DNA from: Bacteriovoracaceae bacterium
GTDB taxonomy: Bacteria; Bdellovibrionota; UBA1018
Assembly (NCBI GenBank): GCA_947446835.1
Contig: CANFHS010000080.1
Location: 1-9,788 of the forward strand
Reading direction: 5' to 3'
DNA length: 9,788 bases
The notes under the pieces are model-generated. The model saw nothing but the letters and a program-made list of their open reading frames with translations. It did no database searches and was not told the origin of the DNA. A program made the position numbers and the translations under genes. Shown here one piece after another: positions 1-5,769 of this stretch (its first letter is position 1; each line of letters opens with the position of its first letter).

Positions 1-1
1 C

Positions 2-691
2 CTGAAACGCGACGAGATCCGCCTGCCGTTCCGCGAGGAGCTGGGGGATCTGCTCATGCAGGTGGTGCTGCACAGCGAGCTCGCCGCCGAGGCCGGCGCG
101 TTCACGTTCCAGGACGTGGCCCGTGGCCTGAACGAGAAGCTGATCCGCCGCCATCCCCACGTGTTCGGCGACACGCCGGCCGAAAGCGCCGACGCCGCCC
201 TGGCCAACTGGGAGCGCCAGAAGCAGAAGGAAAAGGCCGAGAAGAAGGATGCCTCGGTCCTGGACGGACTGCCCAAGGGCATGCCCTCCCTGCAGCGCGC
301 GGGAAGGGTCATCGAGAAGGTGACCCGCGTGGGCTTCCAGTGGCCCGACCTGCACGGCCCGCTGGCCAAGATCGAGGAAGAGCTGCAGGAGCTCAAGGTC
401 GAAGTGCTGGCCCTCGAAAAGGCCACGGGCGATGAGAAGGAAAAGCTCAGGGCCCGCGTGGCCTCCGAAATCGGGGACCTGCTCTTCACGGTGGCCAATG
501 TGGCCTACCTGTCCAAGGTCCAGCCCGAGGACTCGCTTCGCGAGCAGCTGCACCGCTTCGAGGGACGCTTCCGGCACGTCGAGAAGCGCGCCCGCGAGGA
601 AGGCCGGGTGCTCGAAAAGTGCACGCTCGCTGAGATGGACGTGTGGTGGGACGAGGCCAAGAAGCTGGAGCGGGAGCGGAAATCCCCGTGA
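2..691 (+). CDS. mazG: Nucleoside triphosphate pyrophosphohydrolase MazG, 5' end missing
   Basis: MazG hydrolyses (d)NTPs to the monophosphate and pyrophosphate in the cytoplasm, clearing non-canonical nucleotides; in some bacteria it also affects ppGpp. The frame is open from base 2, so the ATG at 56 is internal. 229 residues are visible; the E. coli enzyme has about 263, so roughly 35 N-terminal residues lie outside, including the first EExxE motif. Visible are the EELGD half of the first domain's metal site (residues 13-17), the RRHPHVFG signature, the charged linker ending in SVLDGLPKGMPSLQRA, and a second MazG domain with both metal motifs (KIEEELQE and EIGD). So the tandem two-domain layout is complete on its C-terminal side. 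The TGA overlaps the GTG of coaE (GTGA), which suggests translational coupling. The identification is firm; the physiological substrate cannot be read from sequence. Confidence 0.95.
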   Translation: MKRDEIRLPFREELGDLLMQVVLHSELAAEAGAFTFQDVARGLNEKLIRRHPHVFGDTPAESADAALANWERQKQKEKAEKKDASVLDGLPKGMPSLQRAGRVIEKVTRVGFQWPDLHGPLAKIEEELQELKVEVLALEKATGDEKEKLRARVASEIGDLLFTVANVAYLSKVQPEDSLREQLHRFEGRFRHVEKRAREEGRVLEKCTLAEMDVWWDEAKKLERERKSP

Positions 692-1305
692 CTCCCTCCG
701 GACACGGAAAGCTCCCGACCGGCACGCGGGACCGCCAGGCCGCCTGCCGCGTGATCGGGCTGACCGGAGGCATCGCCGCGGGCAAGAGCACGGTGGCGCG
801 CTTTTTCGAAAAGGCGGGCGTGCCGGTCATCGACGCCGACCAGGTGGCGCGCGAGCTGTCGGCCCCGGGTGGCGCGGCCCATGAGGCCATCCTGAAGCGC
901 TTCGGAACTGCCGACCGTACCGAGCTCAGGAAGATCGTGTTCGGTGATCCTGCCGCGAGGCAGGACCTGGAGTCCATACTGCATCCGCTGATCCGGGCCG
1001 AGAGCGCCTCGCGCATCGCCCGGCTCGCGGCTCCCGTGGTGCTCTACGAAGCCGCGCTGCTGGTCGAGACCGGCCGCGCCCGCGAGCTCGACGGGCTCGT
1101 GGTCGTCGAGGCGCCGCGCGAGCAACGCCTGCGCCGGCTCCGCGCACGCGACGGGATCCAGGAAGAGCTGGCCGCCCGGATGCTGGACGCGCAGACTTCG
1201 GATGAGGAGCGGCGCAATGCGGCCACCGAGGTGATCGTGAACGCCGGCGGACTCGCCGAGCTGGAGCAGAAGGTCGCGGCTCTTGCCGCCCGCTGGCGCG
1301 GCTGA
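688..1305 (+). CDS. coaE: Dephospho-CoA kinase
   Basis: CoaE phosphorylates the 3'-hydroxyl of dephospho-CoA with ATP, the last step of coenzyme A synthesis. From the GTG at 688 the protein has 205 residues, normal for the family. It shows the P-loop IGLTGGIAAGKST (residues 23-35), the substrate-side DADQVARE motif, a lid-region ILHPLIR, the core strand VVLYEAALLVETG (many homologues have PLL where this has ALL) and the C-terminal MLDAQ and VIVNAGG motifs. I chose GTG 688 because it overlaps the mazG stop by 4 bases and has the purine-rich GGAGCGGGAGCGGA (668-680) a short distance upstream. It leaves about 20 unconserved residues before the P-loop strand. A second GTG at 751 would begin right at that strand and gives a more typical N-terminus, but its upstream region lacks a good ribosome site. 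Function is firm; the start is not certain. Confidence 0.94.
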   Translation: MTPSGHGKLPTGTRDRQAACRVIGLTGGIAAGKSTVARFFEKAGVPVIDADQVARELSAPGGAAHEAILKRFGTADRTELRKIVFGDPAARQDLESILHPLIRAESASRIARLAAPVVLYEAALLVETGRARELDGLVVVEAPREQRLRRLRARDGIQEELAARMLDAQTSDEERRNAATEVIVNAGGLAELEQKVAALAARWRG

Positions 1306-1333
1306 GCCTCGCTTCGCGATTCCCGGGCATCGC

Positions 1334-1362
1334 TTTACAACGCTCCGGGTGGCCCCTACCAT
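1334..1362 (+). promoter_or_regulatory. Possible sigma70-type promoter before the lipoprotein gene
   Basis: TTTACA (1334-1339, 5 of 6 matches to TTGACA) lies exactly 17 bases before TACCAT (1357-1362, 4 of 6 matches to TATAAT). It sits in the only gap between coaE and the lipoprotein gene, and in locally AT-richer sequence. Transcription would start near 1369-1370, just 3-4 bases before the ATG at 1373, so the message would be nearly leaderless and the AGGGA at 1365-1369 would be mostly untranscribed. If the AGGGA is instead used as a ribosome site, transcription must come from further upstream, for example read-through from coaE. Confidence 0.35.
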
Positions 1363-1372
1363 CTAGGGACCG

Positions 1373-2197
1373 ATGACCCGAATCCGACTGACTGCGCTGG
1401 TTCTGCCGCTGCTGATCACCCTGGCGGGTTGCAACGTCTTTGATCCCTTCGACACCCCCACCAGCGAAGCGCAGCTGCTCTCGGCCGCGCGCGCCTGCTT
1501 CGACCGGGGCGACATCTCCTGCGCGCGCGAGGCCTACGCCAAGCTGTCGGGGACTGACTCGGCCGAGGTGGCCGCGTCCGAAGAAGCCTTCGCCATCCTG
1601 GATGAGCAAGGCGCGGGCATGGGTGCGTTCATCACGTCGATGGCCGATGGCGATGCCTCCCAGGGCCTGACCACGATGGCCGGCAAGCTCTCCGTGGGCG
1701 CGGGGCTGGCCCGCCGCAAGGCCATCTACGAAGCCTACCTCAAGGTTTCGTCCATCTCCTCCAACACCGGCCTCCGGGGGCTGGTCCGCTTTGTGACGGG
1801 CTTCGCGCTTGCCGCCGAAATCCTGGCCGAGGATTCGGGGGGTGACGGAAAGCTGTCCACAACCGATCTGGCGGATGACCCCACCGCCTGCGTGAACAAC
1901 ATCGCCACCTGCCTGACCATCAGCAACTGCACCCGGACGGGCACCGTGCTGAGCGGGGCCGCGGCCGTCGACCTGGTGACTTCACCTTCGGACACGGCGA
2001 TGGACGGCGCGAGCCCCACCTGGGGCCAGTTCTCGGGAACCATCGGCGCCATCAGCTCGGCCCTGACCAACGAGCTGGCCTCGAACGGAAAGTTCAAGAC
2101 CGGTACACTGGATGTGGCCGTCGTGCTTGCGGCACTTTCGTCCAGCGCACCCGATTGCCTTCGCGCCACGCTGCTGCAGCAGGGATTCGGCGAATGA
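1373..2197 (+). CDS. Predicted outer-membrane lipoprotein with TPR-like N-terminus, function unknown
   Basis: I do not recognise a named family. The 274-residue product begins with a type II signal peptide: basic MTRIR, a hydrophobic stretch, then lipobox LAGC with the lipidated Cys at 20. Asn follows the Cys, not Asp, so sorting to the outer membrane is expected. Residues 35-58 (SAARACFDRGDISCAREAYAKL) read like one tetratricopeptide helix pair. Seven cysteines are present; apart from the lipobox there are six (42, 50, 173, 180, 186 and one near the end), allowing up to three disulfides in the periplasm. Residues 154-165 (DSGGDGKLSTTD) match an EF-hand loop at five positions, with Gly at position 3. 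The 3' end overlaps the next gene as ATGA, so both are probably translated together. Envelope location is well supported; the role is unknown. A lipoprotein partner of the following barrel protein is an inference from context. Confidence 0.85.
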   Translation: MTRIRLTALVLPLLITLAGCNVFDPFDTPTSEAQLLSAARACFDRGDISCAREAYAKLSGTDSAEVAASEEAFAILDEQGAGMGAFITSMADGDASQGLTTMAGKLSVGAGLARRKAIYEAYLKVSSISSNTGLRGLVRFVTGFALAAEILAEDSGGDGKLSTTDLADDPTACVNNIATCLTISNCTRTGTVLSGAAAVDLVTSPSDTAMDGASPTWGQFSGTIGAISSALTNELASNGKFKTGTLDVAVVLAALSSSAPDCLRATLLQQGFGE

Positions 2198-3306
2198 AGA
2201 AGACCCACGTCGGACTTTGCGTCCTCCTTGCTTCCTGGACCCTGGGCTCCCCCGCGCACGCCCTGGAGCAGATCATCCGCCCCTACTCGGGCATCCGCTC
2301 GTCGGCCATGGGTGGCTGCCGCATCAGCACCGGGCTTTATGACGAGAATTTCTTCGGAAATCCCGCGCGCGCTGCCGACAATCCGGAGTGGCGCTTCCAG
2401 ATCCTGGACGTGCAGACCCAGACCAGCACCACGACCCTCCAGAACCTGAACGATCTGACCGGCGGCGGCGACATCCTGTCCAGGATCGGCGACACCGCGG
2501 GCAAGAATTCCCACGGCCGGGTCCAGACCGTGTTTCCGGCGGTCTATATTCCCCGGGCCTTCGGTGGAAAATGGGCCTGGGCGGTAGGCCTCATTTCCAG
2601 CACCCAGGCCGACGTGACCTTGCGGCGCTCCTACCAGATCGATCCCGGCACCCTCACCGACCTGGGCCCCGCGTTCACCGTGGCACGCCGGTTCCTGGAG
2701 AACGAGGTGCTGACGGTCGGAATGACCGCGCATGCCACCTACCGGCTGGCCAGCAAGCAGGGTTACAGCCTGGTCGACCTGGTGCAGGGGGTGAGCTTTT
2801 CCCCTGCCAGTACCGGCGGAGACGGGGCGCAGGTGGACTTCGACCTCGGCACCACCTGGCTGCTGCACTGGCAGCCCAAGGGCTGGAAGTTCACTCCGGC
2901 GCTGGCCCTGAACAACCTGCTGGGCGGACGCTACTCCAACCTGCCGGTGCACGTCCTGGATACCGGCCTGGCCCCACCCACCCAGCCGCGCACCTTGGGG
3001 ATGGGAATCTCGGCCCGCAAGGAGGCGCTGGGCCCCTTTCGTTACGGAGTATTTGCCCTGGAGCTGACCGACATCGGCAACAATGCCGGCGGCAGCCTGT
3101 TTCGCCTGGTGCACCTGGGAGGCGAGGTCCGCTACGGGGTCCTTTCGCCCCGCTTGGGCATCAACCAGGGGTACCTGAGCGGCGGACTGGGCCTGGACCT
3201 GAAGGCCCTCGAAATCGAGCTGGCCACGACCGGTGAAGAAATGAGCCTCAATCCCGGAGGGATCGAGGACCGTCGTTACGCCATTCGAATCGGATTCAAG
3301 ATTTGA
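2194..3306 (+). CDS. Predicted outer-membrane beta-barrel protein (FadL/PorV-like appearance), function unknown
   Basis: The ATG at 2194 gives 370 residues and a clean Sec signal peptide (MKKTH, hydrophobic core, cleavage after AHA at about residue 23). A longer in-frame start at 2155 would bury this signal and is unlikely. AGGGA (2181-2185) is a good ribosome site. After the signal, residues 33-62 (GIRSSAMGG, then GLYDENFFGNPARAAD) follow the pattern seen near the N-terminus of FadL/OmpP1- and PorV-like barrels (G.R..AMGGA, then a D...NPAGLA segment). The rest shows alternating hydrophobic and polar residues, aromatic-rich strands and a final YAIRIGFKI strand, as expected for a barrel. No catalytic motif is visible. 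It overlaps the lipoprotein gene by 4 bases, so a stoichiometric pair is plausible. The barrel call is by pattern only; the transported substrate, if any, is unknown. Confidence 0.7.
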   Translation: MKKTHVGLCVLLASWTLGSPAHALEQIIRPYSGIRSSAMGGCRISTGLYDENFFGNPARAADNPEWRFQILDVQTQTSTTTLQNLNDLTGGGDILSRIGDTAGKNSHGRVQTVFPAVYIPRAFGGKWAWAVGLISSTQADVTLRRSYQIDPGTLTDLGPAFTVARRFLENEVLTVGMTAHATYRLASKQGYSLVDLVQGVSFSPASTGGDGAQVDFDLGTTWLLHWQPKGWKFTPALALNNLLGGRYSNLPVHVLDTGLAPPTQPRTLGMGISARKEALGPFRYGVFALELTDIGNNAGGSLFRLVHLGGEVRYGVLSPRLGINQGYLSGGLGLDLKALEIELATTGEEMSLNPGGIEDRRYAIRIGFKI

Positions 3307-3320
3307 TTCAAGGACTTGAA
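3307..3320. repeat. Perfect inverted repeat TTCAAG-GA-CTTGAA
   Basis: Starting on the first base after the barrel gene's stop codon, TTCAAG (3307-3312) and CTTGAA (3315-3320) form a perfect 6+2+6 palindrome. GATTCAAG also occurs as a direct copy at 3293-3300 and 3305-3312, exactly 12 bases apart, and ATTCGAAT at 3283-3290 is itself palindromic. The two-base spacer makes a poor RNA hairpin loop and there is no U-tract, so a DNA-binding site ahead of the PilZ gene is more likely than a terminator. No protein can be named for it. Confidence 0.4.
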
Positions 3321-3383
3321 GCCAGCGTGTCGACGCTTACACAGTGGAAGTCACCCCGGTTTTCGGTGAAGCTAATGTGAAGA

Positions 3384-3785
3384 ATGACCGAAGCCGCAAG
3401 CAAACCGCCAGAAGCCAGAAAAGCCCCCCGAGCCGAGGTGGAAATGCGCCGCCTTCGTGGCGAATTGCGCGTGGGCCAGGCCGGCCCGGGTCAGCAGGTC
3501 GTCCAGGTCAGGGCCATCCTCCGGGACCTTTCGGCGACGGGTGTGGGGCTGTTCACCAGCCAGAAGCTCTATGCCGGACAGCAGGCCGAGCTGGTGCTGG
3601 AAGCCATGCCTTCGACGGTACTGAAGGGGACCGTCGTGTGGTGCCACGAAATGGGCATGGGCACTCACGTCCTGTCGCCCATCCCCTACCTCTGGCGAGC
3701 GGGCTTCCTCTTCACGTTCCAGACGCCTGAGGAAGAAGCGGCCGCGAAGAACCTGTACGCGGAGCTGAGCAAGCCCCAGGGCTGA
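3384..3785 (+). CDS. Single-domain PilZ protein, predicted c-di-GMP receptor
   Basis: PilZ domains bind cyclic di-GMP through RxxxR and (D/N)xSxxG motifs. Both are present in this 133-residue protein: RKAPR (residues 12-16) and DLSATG (48-53), followed by the usual GLF strand, GTVVW (near residue 83) and AGFLF near the C-terminus. There is no signal peptide, membrane segment or second domain such as the YcgR N-terminal domain, so it should be a cytoplasmic adaptor. The first ATG is used: an in-frame TGA sits at 3378-3380 and a later Met would remove the RxxxR motif. The ribosome site is weak (only GTGAAG nearby). It converges on a flagellar operon, so a role in c-di-GMP control of motility is an attractive inference, but PilZ proteins also regulate pili, polysaccharide and other outputs. 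Confidence 0.9.
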   Translation: MTEAASKPPEARKAPRAEVEMRRLRGELRVGQAGPGQQVVQVRAILRDLSATGVGLFTSQKLYAGQQAELVLEAMPSTVLKGTVVWCHEMGMGTHVLSPIPYLWRAGFLFTFQTPEEEAAAKNLYAELSKPQG

Positions 3786-3797
3786 AGCCCCTGGGCT
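3772..3797. terminator. Possible bidirectional hairpin between convergent genes
   Basis: AGCCCcAGGG (3772-3781) can pair with CCCTGGGCT (3789-3797), giving nine base pairs with one bulged C and a 7-base loop. It covers the last codons and stop of the PilZ gene and reaches the stop codon of fliA on the other strand, so it sits where transcripts from both sides should end. No run of T follows on either strand, so it is not a textbook intrinsic terminator; it may act with Rho or only protect 3' ends. Confidence 0.4.
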
Positions 3798-4819
3798 CAG
3801 CCGCCCATCAGGGTCAGGAACTCGTCCCAGTGGCCGCGCAGCTTGCCCTTGAGCCGGAGAATGGCCTGGGTGTGCAGCTGGCTGACCCGCGATTCGGTCA
3901 CGTCCAGGACGCGGCCGATTTCCTTGAGGTTCAGGTCCTCGTAGTAATAGAGCGACAGCACGAGCCGCTGCTTCTCGGGCAGATCGCGGATGGCGTCCGC
4001 GATGAGCCGCTTGACCGCAGCCACGTTCACTTCGCTGAACGGCGTGGGTGACTTGGGACCATTGTCCCCGAAGCCGTGGAGCGCGCGCTTGTCGGATTTG
4101 GAAAAGCTGGAAAGGTCGTCGTACGAAAGCAGCGACACGCTCCGGACCTGGTTGAGCATGTCATGGAATTCTTCCTGGTTGATCCCCAGCTCCTGGCAGA
4201 CTTCCTCGTCGGTGGCCTGGCGACCCTTCAGCTGTTCGATCTTGGAATAGCACCGCTCCAGCTGCTTGGCCTTCTCGCGGACCGAGCGGGGCACCCAGTC
4301 CTGGGCGCGAAGCTCGTCCAGGATGGCGCCGCGGATGCGGAATTCGGCGTACGTCTTGAACTTGTTGTCGCGGGTGGCGTCGTACTTGTCGATCGCGTCC
4401 ATGAGTCCGATGACCCCGGAGGAGATGAGGTCGTCGAGCTCGATGTTGGCCGGAAGACGGGCGGCAATCTTCTGGGCGATGTACTTGATCAGCGGCGCGT
4501 ACTCGACGATCAGCTTGTCGCGGGTGGAGTTCGTGGGCGAAAAATCTTCCTTCACCAGGGCATTGGTGGTCGCGGCCTCGCGCTCCAGCTCCAGGGCGAT
4601 TTCCTTCTGGAGTTCGGCCTCCTCGCGGGCGGCGGCCTCCGCGGCCTGGGCTTCGGCGACGGCCGACTGCAGACCTTCCACCTCATCCGTCTTGCCCCCG
4701 GCGGCTGCCGCAGGCTTTTCCTTGGCCTTCTGCGCGGCTGCGGCGGCCTTCTTGGCGGCGCCCTTGACCGAGCCCTTGGAAGCGTCCCGGTACTTCTGCA
4801 AACCCTGATTCAGACTCAT
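3797..4819 (-). CDS. fliA: Flagellar sigma factor FliA (sigma28) with long N-terminal extension
   Basis: FliA directs RNA polymerase to late flagellar and chemotaxis promoters and is normally held back by the anti-sigma factor FlgM, which is not seen here. The sigma core runs from about residue 100: region 2 contains LIVEYAPLIKYIAQKI, ELDDLISSGVIGLMDAIDKYD and the FliA hallmark FRIRGAILDELRAQDWVPRS; region 3 follows (about 180-230); region 4 (about 268-326) ends with the helix-turn-helix NLKEIGRVLDVTESRVSQLH. Total length is 340; E. coli FliA has 239. Most of the excess is residues 1-100: Ala/Lys-rich up to about 40, then Ala/Glu-rich with coiled-coil character. The ATG at 4819 overlaps the flhG stop as ATGA and has GAGGTG (4825-4830) five bases upstream, so the extension is very likely translated. 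The next Met lies inside region 2. Confidence 0.95.
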   Translation of the reverse strand: MSLNQGLQKYRDASKGSVKGAAKKAAAAAQKAKEKPAAAAGGKTDEVEGLQSAVAEAQAAEAAAREEAELQKEIALELEREAATTNALVKEDFSPTNSTRDKLIVEYAPLIKYIAQKIAARLPANIELDDLISSGVIGLMDAIDKYDATRDNKFKTYAEFRIRGAILDELRAQDWVPRSVREKAKQLERCYSKIEQLKGRQATDEEVCQELGINQEEFHDMLNQVRSVSLLSYDDLSSFSKSDKRALHGFGDNGPKSPTPFSEVNVAAVKRLIADAIRDLPEKQRLVLSLYYYEDLNLKEIGRVLDVTESRVSQLHTQAILRLKGKLRGHWDEFLTLMGG

Positions 4820-5766
4820 TTGTTCACCTCGCCCAGCAAAGTCCGGAAGAAAAACTTCGCACTGTTCCCTGGCACCACCTGCGCCGGATCATCCATGAAC
4901 CGGCTGAGACCCGCCCCTGCTGTCTCGTTCATGACCTTTTCGGGAAGGCTGGAAACCAGCCTTTTTGCGATCAGATCGATGCACTTGGCAGCAGCGCATT
5001 CACCGTCCAAGTCTAACAGGATTTTGCGTTTCATCACCGACTGGATGATTTTTTCGTCGCGGCTCAGATGCCCCAGGTACACGAGCTCGACGTCAAGAAA
5101 CCGTGATGCGATATCCTTGAGCTTTTGGAAGGTGGCCTGCGCCTCGCGACCGTCAGAAGCTTGATTCACCACCACTTCGAAGCGGGAAACCTGCATGGAC
5201 CGCCGCAGGCACTTGACCAGCGCGTAGGCGTCGGCCAACGAGGTGGGCTCGGGCGTCAGCACGAGCAGGCTGCGGTACGCGGGACTGTGCAGCTCCAGCA
5301 CCGAGTCGTGGATTCCGGCCCCAGCGTCGATGAGGATGATGTCCATTTCCCACGGACACTGCTCCAGCATCCGCAGCAGCCGCTCGCGGTCAGGCAGTCC
5401 CCAGCCGCGGGCACTCATCAGGCCCGAAGCCGAAGGCAGCAGCCAGAGGTTCGGCTCGATGCCCACCAGGGCGTCCTGGATGGGGGCATGGCCCTGCAGG
5501 ACGTTCTCGAGCGTGGCCTCGACCTGGACACCGAAGAGCAGGTCCAGGTTGGCCAGGCCGAAGTCCCCGTCCACGATCAGGACGCGAAGCCCCTGGCGCG
5601 CCAGGCGCGTTCCAAGGTTCGCCACCAGGCAGCTCTTGCCCACGCCCCCCTTCCCGCTGGCCACGGTCAGGACCTGCGGGCAATGGACCGGCACTCCCTC
5701 CTCGTCCTGCCGGGAGTCGCCTGCGCGTTCACGCATCAGTCTACGCAAGGTATCGGCCTGGTCCAT
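4816..5766 (-). CDS. flhG: MinD-like ATPase FlhG (FleN), flagellar number regulator
   Basis: FlhG is a ParA/MinD-family ATPase that limits flagellar number and stimulates the FlhF GTPase at the membrane. The 316-residue protein starts with MDQADTLRRL, the DQAxxLR element by which FlhG activates FlhF. The deviant Walker A is SGKGGVGKS (37-45, signature Lys39), followed by the DGDFGLANLD switch (66-75) and DAGAG (147-151). The C-terminal segment (about 275-316) is less familiar; many MinD/FlhG proteins end in an amphipathic membrane helix, and FFFRTLLGEV could serve, though this is uncertain. It begins 3 bases after flhF stops, with GGAG just upstream inside the flhF end, and overlaps fliA by 4 bases. 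The 3' third of the gene is lower in GC than its surroundings. Confidence 0.95.
   Translation of the reverse strand: MDQADTLRRLMRERAGDSRQDEEGVPVHCPQVLTVASGKGGVGKSCLVANLGTRLARQGLRVLIVDGDFGLANLDLLFGVQVEATLENVLQGHAPIQDALVGIEPNLWLLPSASGLMSARGWGLPDRERLLRMLEQCPWEMDIILIDAGAGIHDSVLELHSPAYRSLLVLTPEPTSLADAYALVKCLRRSMQVSRFEVVVNQASDGREAQATFQKLKDIASRFLDVELVYLGHLSRDEKIIQSVMKRKILLDLDGECAAAKCIDLIAKRLVSSLPEKVMNETAGAGLSRFMDDPAQVVPGNSAKFFFRTLLGEVNK
4945..4966 (+). terminator. Perfect terminator-like hairpin antisense inside flhG
   Basis: On the plus strand AAGGCTGG (4945-4952), loop AAA, CCAGCCTT (4956-4963) and then TTT form an 8-base-pair perfect stem with the last bases running into a five-T stretch. This is the shape of a Rho-independent terminator for transcription moving left to right, antisense to flhG and fliA, for example read-through from the PilZ gene. 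In the sense mRNA the same stem forms about 125 bases upstream of the fliA start but is not followed by U, so it would be a structural element there. It may simply be chance within coding sequence. Confidence 0.35.
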
Positions 5767-5769
5767 GGA

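Noticed and set aside
1309..1320. CTCGCTTCGCGA after coaE as a terminator
   Set aside because: The stem is only about four to five pairs with no T-run; similar short GC hairpins occur inside coding sequence, for example in mazG near 532-547.
505..1362. A 285-codon minus-strand frame opposite mazG and coaE
   Set aside because: Both plus-strand genes are recognised by conserved motifs, so this is a shadow frame.
1735..3114. A 459-codon open frame on the minus strand under the lipoprotein and barrel genes
   Set aside because: The plus-strand genes have signal peptides, coupled starts and sensible compositions; the antisense frame has none of these and covers the junction of two genes.
3351..3369. 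A hairpin (TCA..CCG / CGG.TGA) between the barrel gene and the PilZ gene, considered as a terminator
   Set aside because: The stem is six pairs with a two-base bulge and no T-run follows, so it is no better than chance.
3316..3380. Sigma70, sigma54 or sigma28 promoter for the PilZ gene
   Set aside because: TTGAAG at 3316 has no good -10 box at 16-18 bases, no GG/GC pair of sigma54 spacing fits, and no TAAA...GCCGATAA-like sigma28 boxes are seen.
4076..5164. A 362-codon plus-strand frame opposite fliA and flhG
   Set aside because: It lies over conserved sigma-factor and MinD-family motifs on the other strand and shows only low-complexity Gly/Leu/Val sequence.
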